Counted from the stretch's first letter, positions 8,465 through 16,448 are shown. The stretch: 64,000 nt of DNA from Synechococcus sp. Cruz-7E5 (GCF_024345995.1 NZ_JAGQCE010000002.1:248001-312000), one strand, 5' to 3'. Numbers and translations: made by a program. The notes: a model not told the origin generated them from the letters alone.

Positions 8465-9109
8465 ATGACCACCCTTTTGCTTCTGGAGCTCTTCGCCGGT
8501 TTCCTCGCTGCCGGCATGGCCCTCTGGTTCATCGTGCTCAGCCGGCCCTCGCCCCGAATCGAACGAGGTCTTTCCTCCGCAGCGGTTGTTAGCTCTGCCG
8601 CGAGTGGCAGTAGCAGGCTCCGTCAAGCTCTGGGCGGCTATTTCCTGAGAAAGGGCTTGACGGTGAACATCGCGCTGCTGGTGCTGCGCCTGGCCATCGG
8701 TGGTCTGATGATTCACCACGGCCAGGAGAAACTCGCCGATCCCCAGCAGTTCGCCAATACCTACGTGGCCTCGCTGCATCTCCCATTCCCGCTGTTCTTC
8801 GCCTACGCGGCTGGATTCTCCGAGCTGATCGGCAGCTGGCTGTTGATCCTCGGTCTGCTCACTCCCATTGGAGCTCTCGCCATCACCGGCACCATGACAG
8901 TGGCGGCCTACCAGCACATCCTCACCGCCGGCCTCAACATCTATGTGCTTGAACTGGTCCTGCTCTACCTGGGCGGAAGCCTTGCCCTGCTGCTGATCGG
9001 TCCAGGCCGCTTCTCCTTCGACGCCGCCATGGTGAATGACCTGATTGCCGAGCCTTCTCAGGATGATTCAGACGACTTTGCAGCCGGTTCCATGGCTCCT
9101 GTCTCCTGA
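8465..9109 (+). CDS. DoxX-family membrane protein
   Basis: 214 residues. An N-terminal membrane segment (LLLLELFAGFLAAGMALWF) precedes a classical DoxX core: LVLRLAIGGLMIHHGQEKL, FSELIGSWLLILGLLTP and two further helices ending LLLIGPGRFSFD. DoxX proteins are four-helix inner-membrane proteins linked to quinone or thiosulfate redox chemistry in some organisms; the role here is unknown. The gene ends at a strong hairpin terminator. Confidence 0.85.
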   Translation: MTTLLLLELFAGFLAAGMALWFIVLSRPSPRIERGLSSAAVVSSAASGSSRLRQALGGYFLRKGLTVNIALLVLRLAIGGLMIHHGQEKLADPQQFANTYVASLHLPFPLFFAYAAGFSELIGSWLLILGLLTPIGALAITGTMTVAAYQHILTAGLNIYVLELVLLYLGGSLALLLIGPGRFSFDAAMVNDLIAEPSQDDSDDFAAGSMAPVS

Positions 9110-9143
9110 ACGCTCACGCTCTGATTCTTGATCACTGTCACAA

Positions 9144-9177
9144 GTTCCAGCAGATCCAGTCTGCTGGAACTTTCTTT
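9144..9177 (+). terminator. Rho-independent terminator after the DoxX gene
   Basis: A perfect 11-bp stem (GTTCCAGCAGA / TCTGCTGGAAC) with a 5-base loop, followed by TTTCTTT. It sits 34 bases after the stop codon. Confidence 0.85.
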
Positions 9178-9257
9178 GTTGATGCTATGAACCAGGCCAG
9201 AACTCCATTGCCACCGCCTGGCATTCTATCTTCCTTAAGAAGGATAGGCATCTGCGA

Positions 9258-9322
9258 GTCTAATCAACTGTGCTCGTTAATTGTTCTCCTTGTCTGTGTT
9301 CATTAACTCTGCTCATCAACTG
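9258..9322. repeat. Degenerate 13-bp tandem repeat, about five units
   Basis: Five consecutive 13-base units share a TGyTCrTTAAyTG-like consensus. Units beginning at 9271, 9297 and 9310 are close matches; units at 9258 and 9284 are degraded. The block lies about 95 bases before the start of the TPR protein, in an otherwise empty 308-base gap (9110-9417), so it could be an operator array or a mutational tandem repeat. Confidence 0.5.
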
Positions 9323-9417
9323 AGCAAGTGACCTGCTTTCAAGCGGCCAGCTCCGGGATAGACATTGTCAAGCAGTGGAGATGTGTTTATGGTGGTTATC
9401 GAGAAGGACTCCCTATC

Positions 9418-10080
9418 ATGTCTTCGCGATCCTGTTGGCTCCCTCTCTGGATGGTATGCGGCTTGCTCCCCATGGCACTGCCAGTGGTCGTTGTGCCAGC
9501 AGCCTCTGCGGCCAGTGATGACCTAGCGGCGCAGTGCAGAGCACGGATCAAAGCTTCTGATTGGCAGAAAGCCGTGAAGATGTGCACCCAGGCGATCGAG
9601 CTGAACCCGAAGCTCACCGCAGTCTGGATCCACCGTTGTCAGGCCCAGCTTGCACTCGCCAAGGTGAGCGAAGCGATGGCGGATTGTCGTCGTGCCGTTG
9701 AGCTGGAACCGGAGAATTCAAACGCCTATCTTCGCCTTGCCGATGTCAAGGCAGCATCCATGCCTGTTGATTATTCCGGTGCGCTTGATGATTACGCTAA
9801 GTCCATTGCGCTCAATCCCAGGAATGGATTAGCTTATAATAACCGTGGTGTGACCCGAAGCTCCTTGAAAGATTACAAGGGAGCGCTTGCCGATTACAGC
9901 ATGGCTATTGAGTTAGAGCCTAGTGATTCACGGGCGTACTTCAACCGCGGCGAAACACTTTTCCTCCTGGGGCAACGCGAGCTCGCCTGTGCCAACTTCC
10001 GTCAGGGTCGTGCCCTGAATCCCGACTTCAAGCCGATGTCCGAGGATTTCGATGCCACCTATCTCAGGACTTGCCGCTGA
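9418..10080 (+). CDS. Exported tetratricopeptide-repeat (TPR) protein
   Basis: 220 residues. The first 30 form a signal peptide (MSSRSCWLPLWMVCGLLPMA, then PAASAA before the likely cleavage site). Four to five TPR units follow, for example AVWIHRCQAQLALAKVSEAM, AYNNRGVTRSSLKDYKGALA and AYFNRGETLFLLGQRELA. TPRs bind partner proteins, so it is probably a periplasmic scaffold. ATG 9418 is preceded by GAGAAGGA. Its AT-rich upstream region carries the 13-bp repeats. Confidence 0.85.
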   Translation: MSSRSCWLPLWMVCGLLPMALPVVVVPAASAASDDLAAQCRARIKASDWQKAVKMCTQAIELNPKLTAVWIHRCQAQLALAKVSEAMADCRRAVELEPENSNAYLRLADVKAASMPVDYSGALDDYAKSIALNPRNGLAYNNRGVTRSSLKDYKGALADYSMAIELEPSDSRAYFNRGETLFLLGQRELACANFRQGRALNPDFKPMSEDFDATYLRTCR

Positions 10081-10119
10081 AGCAGCATCAGTTCCTTGAG
10101 GGCTCTGCAGGACCGGCGA

Positions 10120-10168
10120 TGTCATGACTGGCCCCTGTCATGACCGGCCCCTGTCATGACGTCATGAT
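10120..10168. repeat. TGTCATGAC direct-repeat array, 16-bp period
   Basis: TGTCATGAC occurs at 10120, 10136 and 10152, spaced exactly 16 bases and separated by yGGCCCC, with a fourth partial copy (GTCATGAT) directly following. Each copy is nearly palindromic (TCATGA core). The array lies 60-108 bases before the GlsB-like gene, and the helical spacing of about 1.5 turns suits a multi-site operator. Confidence 0.5.
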
Positions 10169-10227
10169 CCTGATCCGGAGGTAGGGTTCGCCCGACCATC
10201 TTTTCTGCTGCCAGCTCCGCCAAGGCC

Positions 10228-10449
10228 ATGAACGTTCTGTTGTTCCTGCTTGTGGGCGTGATCGCCGGATGGCTGGCGGGTGGTCTGGTGATGCATCTGG
10301 TGGCCGGGATCATCGGTGCTCTGATCGGTGGCCTGGCCCTGGCTGGCTGGGGGCCTTCCTTCGGTGATGCTCTCCTGGGCAGCGTCCTCAAGGCGGCGAT
10401 TGGTGCTGCGCTTGCAGTGCTGATCCTGAGGCTGATCAAGCGGTCTTGA
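10228..10449 (+). CDS. GlsB/YeaQ/YmgE-like small membrane protein
   Basis: 73 residues that are almost entirely hydrophobic and glycine-rich: VGVIAGWLAGGLVMHLVAGI, then IGALIGGLALAGW and FGDALLGSVLKAAIGAALAV. The three-helix glycine pattern fits the transglycosylase-associated (GlsB/YeaQ/YmgE) family of stress-induced membrane proteins of unknown function. The TGTCATGAC array upstream may control it. Confidence 0.75.
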   Translation: MNVLLFLLVGVIAGWLAGGLVMHLVAGIIGALIGGLALAGWGPSFGDALLGSVLKAAIGAALAVLILRLIKRS

Positions 10450-10536
10450 GCTGGTTGGGGAGTGCCGTGCCAGCTTGGAGTTGGGAGCGCATCACGCGCT
10501 GCCCAGTCCCTGGCTGCACCAGCAGGAGATGTCCCC

Positions 10537-10746
10537 ATGCGTGTTCAATCCCTGGATTTGCCCGAAGCCCTGACCCTGCTCGGGTTGGAGCAGTTGCCTG
10601 AGGATTTCGGCGAGCTCTCACGCCAGGTGGCCTGGCATCAACCCGCCGTCCAGGCCTGGAGTGAATCTCAGAGCCTCGCCTATCGCGTGGTCTGGGAGGC
10701 CGTGGAGCAGCGGATCGAGCACCCCGGCGAGCCCCTCAGCGGTTGA
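10537..10746 (+). CDS. Small conserved hypothetical protein, 69 residues
   Basis: Begins MRVQSLDLPEALTLLGLEQL after an AGGAGA ribosome site seven bases upstream. It is acidic, soluble and helical, and I do not recognise a family. Its last 11 bases overlap the convergent TspO-like gene. Codon use matches the neighbourhood, so it is likely expressed. Confidence 0.65.
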   Translation: MRVQSLDLPEALTLLGLEQLPEDFGELSRQVAWHQPAVQAWSESQSLAYRVVWEAVEQRIEHPGEPLSG

Positions 10747-11182
10747 GGCTTTCCATCCGCCAGGTCACGAAGCTGCCCACCGGGCTCCAGAGCAGAAACG
10801 GGATCAGCAGCAGAGCCGCTGGCCGCGACAGCTGCAGCACCACCACCGCCAGCGCCACCCCCCAGGCCCAGCCGGCCAGGCCGATCACGGTGCCATTGCG
10901 CAGGCTGCGGCTTCGGCAGATCAACAAGGTGTAGCTCTGAACCAGCACCACCATCCCCAGGTAACCGGCCATCAGTGCCAGGTTGGTGGTGGATTGCCAC
11001 ACCAGCAGGGCCGAGGCATAGAAGCAGAGGTAGATCGCCAGCCAGATCGCCGGGATCCAGCGCTCGAAGCTGAGCCAGCTTGGGCGGCGAAGCCGCAGAA
11101 ACCAGCGGAAGTCGTCCTGGGACGGGTTGAGCAGTGCTCCAACCGCCACGATCACCGCCAGGATCACCAGGGCCGCCACCAT
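10736..11182 (-). CDS. TspO/MBR-like membrane protein
   Basis: 148 residues with five predicted helices. The pattern FRWFLRLRRPSWLSFERWIP near the N-terminus and LIPFLLWSPVGSFVTWRMES at the end match TspO/MBR proteins, tryptophan-rich membrane proteins that bind porphyrins and other hydrophobic ligands and often respond to light or oxygen. It diverges from the DUF4334 gene, with about 100 bases between. Confidence 0.75.
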   Translation of the reverse strand: MVAALVILAVIVAVGALLNPSQDDFRWFLRLRRPSWLSFERWIPAIWLAIYLCFYASALLVWQSTTNLALMAGYLGMVVLVQSYTLLICRSRSLRNGTVIGLAGWAWGVALAVVVLQLSRPAALLLIPFLLWSPVGSFVTWRMESLNR

Positions 11183-11284
11183 CGAGCATCAGTGCATGGC
11201 TCTCCAGGCTGATCGCCCGAGGGGCGCCGATGCTGCGCTTTTTCTCGTGCCGTCATCAATCCGTACCTCGGGAAGGTTCTGCCC

Positions 11285-11827
11285 ATGGCCAGTGCCGACA
11301 ACCTCCAGCGCCTGTTGCGTGAGCGCCACTCCGGCCTCGAGGAGGCCCTGGCCGTCTTCGACGATCTGGCGCCGGTTGACCCCGCCATGCTCTGGGGCAG
11401 CTGGCAGGGCAGCGAGATCCGCACTGGCCATCCCATGGAGGGCTGGCTGGAGGTCTGCGGCTGGTATGGCAAGCAGTTCCTCGATTCCGAGACCGTGCAT
11501 CCGCTGCTGATGCGCATCGGAGCGGGCGACCCCTTCCCGATCCGGCCGCTGCCGGGAGCGCTGGAGCTGGCTCGCCGCGTGTCCCCCCAGGCGTTTCACC
11601 TGCCGGGGCCGCTGCTGCGCCGGTCGCTGCTGCTGTTGCGCACCAGCCGTTCCCAGGCCCGCCTGCGGCGCATGGAGGTGCGTGGCGTGGTCAGCGCCAC
11701 GATGCTCTACGACCACCTGCCGGTGCATGACACCTTTCGCCTCGTTGACGACGACACCGTGCTCGGGTTGATGCAGGCCAAGGGGGACCCCCGGCCCTAT
11801 CTGTTCCTGTTGGAGCGCAGGCCCTGA
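11285..11827 (+). CDS. GXWXG / DUF4334 domain protein
   Basis: 180 residues. The N-terminal motif LWGSWQGSEIRTGHPMEGWL is the GXWXG domain; the C-terminal half, with MEVRGVVSATMLYDHLPVHD and FRLVDDDTVLGLM, is the DUF4334 domain. The pair is usually found as one protein with a calycin-like fold and unknown role. It is followed 37 bases later by the Nudix gene. Confidence 0.85.
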   Translation: MASADNLQRLLRERHSGLEEALAVFDDLAPVDPAMLWGSWQGSEIRTGHPMEGWLEVCGWYGKQFLDSETVHPLLMRIGAGDPFPIRPLPGALELARRVSPQAFHLPGPLLRRSLLLLRTSRSQARLRRMEVRGVVSATMLYDHLPVHDTFRLVDDDTVLGLMQAKGDPRPYLFLLERRP

Positions 11828-11864
11828 AGACTGGATTACGTTGACGCCTTGCCGCTGAAGTCAG

Positions 11865-12284
11865 TTGGTGCTGGAGGTGGCCCTGGCGATGCTCGAGCGT
11901 GATGGCCGCTGGCTGGTGCAGCTGCGTGATGACATTCCCGGCATCGTCGCCCCAGGTTGCTGGGGCCTCTTCGGCGGTCACCTCGATCCTGGTGAGAGCC
12001 CTGATCAGGCCCTGAGGCGGGAGCTGCAGGAGGAAATCAACTGGTGTGCCGGCGAACTTCCCTTCTGGTTCCGCCACAGCACGCCGCAGCGGACTGCCCA
12101 CTTCTTTCGCTCCAGCCTGCCGCTGCCCCTTGAAGATCTTCAGTTGCTGGAAGGTCAGGACATGGTCCTTGCCGGCATCGAGGAGCTGGTTACGGGCCAG
12201 GTCTGGAGCCCCAGGCTGCAGCAGGCCCGTCCCCTGGCCCATTCTCTGCAACTGGCGCTGGAGAACCTGCGCCGGATCCCATGA
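11865..12284 (+). CDS. Nudix hydrolase
   Basis: 139 residues with a complete Nudix box, GHLDPGESPDQALRREL followed by QEEINW, which binds the metal and cleaves nucleoside-diphosphate-linked substrates. The substrate cannot be read from sequence. The start is TTG 11865 or GTG 11868. The stop overlaps the ABC ATPase start by 4 bases (ATGA), so the two are translationally coupled. Confidence 0.88.
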   Translation: MVLEVALAMLERDGRWLVQLRDDIPGIVAPGCWGLFGGHLDPGESPDQALRRELQEEINWCAGELPFWFRHSTPQRTAHFFRSSLPLPLEDLQLLEGQDMVLAGIEELVTGQVWSPRLQQARPLAHSLQLALENLRRIP

Positions 12285-13081
12285 CTGCGGCCGAGGCCTA
12301 CCTCGACCTGCGCGCCGTGGAGGCCTACCTGGGGACCCGGCGGGTGTTCGACAACCTCAGCCTGCGGCTGCACCTGGGCGAGAACAGCGTGATTCTGGGG
12401 CCCAACGGGGCCGGCAAGAGCGCCCTGATCAAGCTGCTCAGCCGCGAGATCTACCCCGTGGTCAAGCCGGGTTCACACCTGCGCCTGTTCGGCCGTGAAA
12501 CGGTCAACCTCTGGGATCTGCGTGCCCGCATCGGCCTGGTCTCCCGCGACCTCCTGACTGGATACGTTGGCGCGGTTCCAGCCCGTGACGTGGTGCTCTC
12601 GGGTTTCTTCGGTTCGGTGGGGATCGGTCCGAGCCAGCACCCCAGCCCCGGGCAGCGCCAGCGGGTGCAGGAGCTGATGATCAGGCTGGGGCTGGAGGAT
12701 CTGGCCACTCGTTCCTACCGCCAGCTCTCAGATGGCCAGCGAATGCGCCTGCTGCTGGCCCGTGCCCTTGTGCACAATCCCCAGGTGCTGGTGCTGGATG
12801 AACCCACCACCGGCCTTGACCTGCGCGCCAAGCACCAGCTGCTGCAGATCCTGCGCGAGCTGGCCCAGTCAGGCACCACCCTGCTGCTGGTCACTCACCA
12901 GATCGAGGCGATCATCCCCGAGATCAGCCGTTGTCTGATGCTCCGCCAGGGATCGCTGGTGGCTGATGGCCCAGTCGACGAGCTGCTGGCCGATGGCCCC
13001 CTCAGCGAGCTGTTCGAAACGCCCCTGCAGGTCTGCAGCGCCGGTGGGTACCGCCAGGTGCTGCCGGCCCCCTCCCCGTGA
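12281..13081 (+). CDS. ABC transporter ATP-binding protein (ModF/YlmA-like)
   Basis: 266 residues with Walker A (GPNGAGKSAL), signature LSDGQRMRLLLARAL, Walker B (VLVLDEPTTGLD) and the H-loop (LVTHQIEAI). The LSDGQ signature and the 'SREIYP' region after Walker A fit soluble ABC ATPases of the ModF/YlmA type rather than a classical importer. No permease is next to it. It is coupled to the Nudix gene. Confidence 0.88.
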   Translation: MTAAEAYLDLRAVEAYLGTRRVFDNLSLRLHLGENSVILGPNGAGKSALIKLLSREIYPVVKPGSHLRLFGRETVNLWDLRARIGLVSRDLLTGYVGAVPARDVVLSGFFGSVGIGPSQHPSPGQRQRVQELMIRLGLEDLATRSYRQLSDGQRMRLLLARALVHNPQVLVLDEPTTGLDLRAKHQLLQILRELAQSGTTLLLVTHQIEAIIPEISRCLMLRQGSLVADGPVDELLADGPLSELFETPLQVCSAGGYRQVLPAPSP

Positions 13082-13163
13082 GCAGGGCCTGACTCTGCCC
13101 CACCCTGGCTCACCAGTCGTGGCGTTCCCCGCGAGGCTGGTGCAAACTCAGTCCAGGCAGGTC

Positions 13164-13526
13164 ATGGGCATGGCGTCGACCAAGCAGCACCGCAGGCCGC
13201 TCTGGCTTGGGCTTCTGGCCCTGGCCCCCCTGCTGGGCCTTTCCCTCTCTGGCGCCGCTGTGGCGATGTCCTCGCCCTGGTGGGAAAACTATGAGGTGCG
13301 TGAAACCTTCCTCTGCAACGACACCAATCAGGTGGTGGTGGAGCGCAACGACGCCCAGGCCTCTCTCCTGGCTGGCCGCTCCCGCACCACCCTCTTCCGC
13401 GAAGACTCCCCGCTGCCAGGCCTGCGCTACGGCACCGATCGGCTGCGCCTGATCCTGCGCGGCGATGAACTCACCCTGGAGAGGCTGCCGCAGAGGATGC
13501 TTTGCCTGCGCACTGATCAGGTCTGA
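13164..13526 (+). CDS. Secreted protein with MliC-like (lysozyme inhibitor) pattern
   Basis: 120 residues. A signal peptide (LWLGLLALAPLLGLSLSGAA, then AVA) leads into a short domain bounded by two cysteines: ETFLCNDTNQVVVERNDA at the start and LERLPQRMLC at the end, with GLRYGTDRLRLILRGDEL between. This C...C beta layout resembles membrane-bound C-type lysozyme inhibitors. The match is by eye and weak. It begins a run of three small envelope genes. Confidence 0.6.
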   Translation: MGMASTKQHRRPLWLGLLALAPLLGLSLSGAAVAMSSPWWENYEVRETFLCNDTNQVVVERNDAQASLLAGRSRTTLFREDSPLPGLRYGTDRLRLILRGDELTLERLPQRMLCLRTDQV

Positions 13527-13530
13527 TGGC

Positions 13531-13716
13531 ATGACGCCCTTACCCGATCGCACCGTGCTGCTGCTGATGGCCATCACCCTCGGAGCGGTGGCGGCCCTGG
13601 TGTTCTGGAGTGTGCGGATCCAGCCGGCCCGCGAGACCCCGCTGCTCTGGAAGGAGACCCCCGGCCGCTCCATTCCTGCCGCCCCGGCGGCCCAGCCGAA
13701 AGGCACCCTGCTCTGA
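13531..13716 (+). CDS. Small single-pass membrane protein, 61 residues
   Basis: Begins MTPLPDRTVLLLMAITLGAV; one helix (VLLLMAITLGAVAALVFWSV), then a proline- and alanine-rich tail exposed on one face. It starts four bases after the MliC-like gene and ends five bases before the next one. Function unknown. Confidence 0.6.
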   Translation: MTPLPDRTVLLLMAITLGAVAALVFWSVRIQPARETPLLWKETPGRSIPAAPAAQPKGTLL

Positions 13717-13721
13717 AACCC

Positions 13722-14087
13722 TTGGCATCCCCCGACGACGGCTCGGAGAGAAAACGACAACTTCACCCCTTGCCGAAGGGGCTGGTGGAGCTCTACGGGC
13801 TGCTGGCGGTGCTGTTCGTGCTCGTGCCTGAGTGGATGGCCGGCGGCGCCATGCGCTCGATTCCCGGGGTGAACCAGGGCAACCCCCTGCCGGTCACGGC
13901 CAGTGCCTGGCGACGGTTGCCGGAGTTGCGCCTGGCGGCTCTGAACCTGGCCCAGCTGCGTCAGCTGGCCCGGCGCCTGCGGCTCTGGGGTTACGCCAGC
14001 TTGAGCCGCGAACGGCTCACGATCCAGATCCTGCGGCGACTCAAACGGGTACGTGCCTGGGAGTCGTGGCTGCCACGGGGGCTGTGA
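13722..14087 (+). CDS. Membrane-anchored protein with Rho-N/SAP-like tail
   Basis: About 121 residues. A hydrophobic helix (LVELYGLLAVLFVLVPEWMA) is followed by a helical domain, LAALNLAQLRQLARRLRLWG and LSRERLTIQILRRL, that resembles the Rho N-terminal or SAP helix-extended-helix fold. The start is uncertain (TTG 13722 gives the full frame). It ends 15 bases before tRNA-Pro and closes the three-gene run. Confidence 0.6.
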   Translation: MASPDDGSERKRQLHPLPKGLVELYGLLAVLFVLVPEWMAGGAMRSIPGVNQGNPLPVTASAWRRLPELRLAALNLAQLRQLARRLRLWGYASLSRERLTIQILRRLKRVRAWESWLPRGL

Positions 14088-14102
14088 TAGCTTCCATTCC
14101 GA

Positions 14103-14176
14103 CGGGGCGTAGCGCAGCTTGGTAGCGCACCACTTTGGGGTAGTGGGGGTCGTGGGTTCAAATCCCGCCGCTCCGA
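14103..14176 (+). tRNA. tRNA-Pro (anticodon GGG)
   Basis: A 74-base cloverleaf with a CGGGGCG/CGCTCCG acceptor stem, a GCGC D stem, a CCACT/AGTGG anticodon stem around loop TTGGGGT (anticodon GGG), and a GTGGG/CCCGC T stem with loop TTCAAAT. No CCA is encoded. It reads CCC and CCT proline codons. Confidence 0.95.
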
Positions 14177-14201
14177 TTCATCAACCGTTCATCACCTCTT
14201 C

Positions 14202-14226
14202 ACCGGCTTCCCCAGCCGGTTTTTTT
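14202..14226 (+). terminator. Rho-independent terminator of tRNA-Pro
   Basis: A 7-bp stem ACCGGCT/AGCCGGT with loop TCCCC, followed by seven T residues, 26 bases after the tRNA. The stretch from here to 14503 has no convincing gene; it holds only a short run of GGCATCAC-type repeats near 14334-14370. Confidence 0.88.
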
Positions 14227-14503
14227 GTGTCCTGATGAACCTCCAGCATCACCGGCTGCAGGCGGCCCAAGCGCCTGGTCTGCTTCTGGATCAGCACATC
14301 AGCAGAGCGTTGCCGTCTTCTCTGTTGTTGTCATCACGGCTGGCATCACGACAGCTGGCATCACCACTGAGGGAGTTTTCCATGTTTCCCTTCAACGCTG
14401 CGCTGAACGAAGCGAAGCAGCCTGCTTCCAGCACTCGATACAGGTGTTTCTGATCGCCAGACCCCATAGGCTTCGTCACAAGACGTTCGGATGTTCAAGG
14501 CGG

Positions 14504-14908
14504 ATGGATCCTGGCTGGAGTGACGAGCCCGCCTTTGATGACCGGCTGGGCGATCAACCGCTGGAGCAGCGGGCCGAACTGGTGCGTCAGCGGCGACGCT
14601 GGTTCTGGGGGGAGGGATATGCGCTGGTGCGGATGTTGCAGCGCTTTCTGCTTGAGGCCCCAGGCCTGGCTGAGAGCCTGGGCTACGCCGACACCGAGAG
14701 CCTGTTGCGGGAGGGCTATGGCCTCGATCTGGTGCTGGGTGAACGCATCGGCCTGCGCCTCACTAAGGAGCCAGGTGTGCCAAGTGCCCGGCTTTGCAGC
14801 TTCTGCGGAGAGGCCTTCAGCGCCCGTCGCCGCGATGCCCGCTATTGCTCCAACACCTGCCGCTCCCGGGCGAGCCGCCAGCGCCGGCGCCTTGATCAGC
14901 GACCCTGA
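14504..14908 (+). CDS. Hypothetical protein with C-terminal zinc-ribbon motif
   Basis: 134 residues. A helical N-terminal region (RAELVRQRRRWFWGEGYALV) leads to a C-terminal CSFCGEAFSARRRDARYCSN plus TCRSRASRQRRR, a CxxC...CxxxC metal site inside a strongly basic tail suited to nucleic-acid binding. ATG 14504 is the best start; the frame upstream reads into non-coding sequence. It converges on the Nif11-like gene. Confidence 0.65.
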   Translation: MDPGWSDEPAFDDRLGDQPLEQRAELVRQRRRWFWGEGYALVRMLQRFLLEAPGLAESLGYADTESLLREGYGLDLVLGERIGLRLTKEPGVPSARLCSFCGEAFSARRRDARYCSNTCRSRASRQRRRLDQRP

Positions 14909-14915
14909 CCCTGAC

Positions 14916-15176
14916 TCAGCCAGCCCAGCTCTTGAGAGACCAGAGCAGCTCGCCGGCATCCCAACCCTGTCCATCAAACAGTGCTACGGCTCTTTCGTCC
15001 TCGCTCTCCAGCAGCAGGTGAGCGAAACTCTTTGCCAGTTCCGCCGCCGTGAAACTGAATCCCGCTTTGCCAGCCAGGGCCGAAATTTCTTCGGCTTTGA
15101 GGGCCAGTTTCACCTTGTACTGCAGATCCTCGTCGGCCTTGAGGCACTCGATGAACTGTTCAACGGATGGAACCAT
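14916..15176 (-). CDS. Nif11-like protein without a visible leader cleavage site
   Basis: 86 residues from ATG 15176: PSVEQFIECLKADEDLQYKV and then AGKAGFSFTAAELAKSF match the Nif11 domain, found in nitrogen-fixation loci and as leader peptide of picocyanobacterial lanthipeptides (prochlorosins). No GG/GA cleavage motif followed by a Cys/Ser/Thr-rich core is present, and no LanM or peptidase lies near. It is probably a stand-alone Nif11 protein. Confidence 0.7.
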   Translation of the reverse strand: MVPSVEQFIECLKADEDLQYKVKLALKAEEISALAGKAGFSFTAAELAKSFAHLLLESEDERAVALFDGQGWDAGELLWSLKSWAG

Positions 15177-15344
15177 TGGTGGGAAGGATCTGAGCTGACT
15201 CGCCAGCATCATGCAGCGCCAATGATCTGTCAATCAAACCCAATTCACTGTCGCGCAGAGGTGATTGGTTAAGAACAAGTTAATCAGTGGATGATGAAGA
15301 CTCGCTCAGCTTGCCTCATTCCAGTCGAGCCTTCACAGCGCAGA

Positions 15345-16448
15345 TCAGCGCCCGAACATTGTCCAGTCCTGGAACCAGCCACGGCGCCATAGCCAGAAGC
15401 TCTGCAGCAGTGCCACCAGCCCCATCAGGAGCAGAATAATGAAGTAGCCATACTTCAAGCTGAGTTCGGGCATGTTGATGAAATTCATGCCATAGATCCC
15501 TGCAATGAAAGTCAGCGGAGCAAAGATCGTCGACACGATCGTGAGCGTTTTCATCACCTGGTTCATGCGATTGCTGATGCTGGCCATGTAGGCATCGGTC
15601 ACCGAGTCGCACTGGTGCCGCAGCAGCTCACAGGCCTCGAAGATCAGCACCACCCGCTGCTCCATGTCGTGAAAACCGTGCAGGGCATCGGGCCCGAGCA
15701 ACCGCTGGTTCTGGCGCAGGAGCACCATGATCTGGTGGCGCAGGGGCCACACCTGTCCCCGGATGTCCCGCAGGCTGCTTCGGGTCTGGTACGTGCGACT
15801 GAGCAGCCGTGGCTTGGGCCGCAGCAGGGCTGCCTCCTCCAGTTGCTCCAGCAGTTCCGCCAGATGTTCCAGCAGTGGAAAGAAACCGTCGAGCAGTTCA
15901 TCGATCAGGAAATGGAGAATGTCATCGAGGTCCTCCCTCGTAGGCGCTGGATCCAGGTAGGAGAGCCACTGGGTGAGCTGCGGGAACGACCCGGCGCTGG
16001 GAACCTCCTCAAGGCTGATCAGGAGGTCGGGCAACAGCAGGAATCCCACCTGCTCGCCGATCAGGCGGTCGGGCGTCTCGGAGAAACTGAAGCGGTGCAG
16101 CACCGCCAGCACCACATCGCCGATCGAATCGACACGGGGGCGCTGGGGATGCTCCAGCAGCGGAGCCTGCACGTGGGGCGGCACCCCGAGGGTGTCGAGC
16201 ACGGTGCGGATCATGGTCATGTCGGCCATGCCCTGGAGGCGGACCCAGAGCGGCACCCCGCGGCTCAGCAGGGGCCCGAGTTCCTGGGCTCCCGCCAGCT
16301 CGCGCTCCTCGATCCCCGTTGGCTCAAAGCAGAGCACCGAGAGCCGCGTGGGTGCCCGGCCGCCATGGATGAAGAGCTGGCTTGGCAGATCACCGGGCCG
16401 CTCCGCAAGTCGTCTGGAGCGGAGGGTGCCCGGATCAAAGCGCGTCAT
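15345..16448 (-). CDS. corA: CorA-family Mg2+/divalent-cation channel
   Basis: 367 residues. A long cytoplasmic N-terminal domain is followed by two C-terminal helices, with the invariant GMN motif at YGMNFINMPEL between them. The tail is rich in basic and aromatic residues (LWRRGWFQDWTMFGR). CorA forms pentameric channels for Mg2+. ATG 16448 overlaps the stop of a 50-residue reading frame upstream by 4 bases. Confidence 0.92.
   Translation of the reverse strand: MTRFDPGTLRSRRLAERPGDLPSQLFIHGGRAPTRLSVLCFEPTGIEERELAGAQELGPLLSRGVPLWVRLQGMADMTMIRTVLDTLGVPPHVQAPLLEHPQRPRVDSIGDVVLAVLHRFSFSETPDRLIGEQVGFLLLPDLLISLEEVPSAGSFPQLTQWLSYLDPAPTREDLDDILHFLIDELLDGFFPLLEHLAELLEQLEEAALLRPKPRLLSRTYQTRSSLRDIRGQVWPLRHQIMVLLRQNQRLLGPDALHGFHDMEQRVVLIFEACELLRHQCDSVTDAYMASISNRMNQVMKTLTIVSTIFAPLTFIAGIYGMNFINMPELSLKYGYFIILLLMGLVALLQSFWLWRRGWFQDWTMFGR

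Noticed and set aside
9258-9322. CRISPR array
   Set aside because: Units are 13 bases, contiguous and degenerate, with no spacers or cas genes.
14916-15176. Prochlorosin-type lanthipeptide precursor
   Set aside because: No GG motif, no Cys/Ser/Thr core, no LanM gene nearby.
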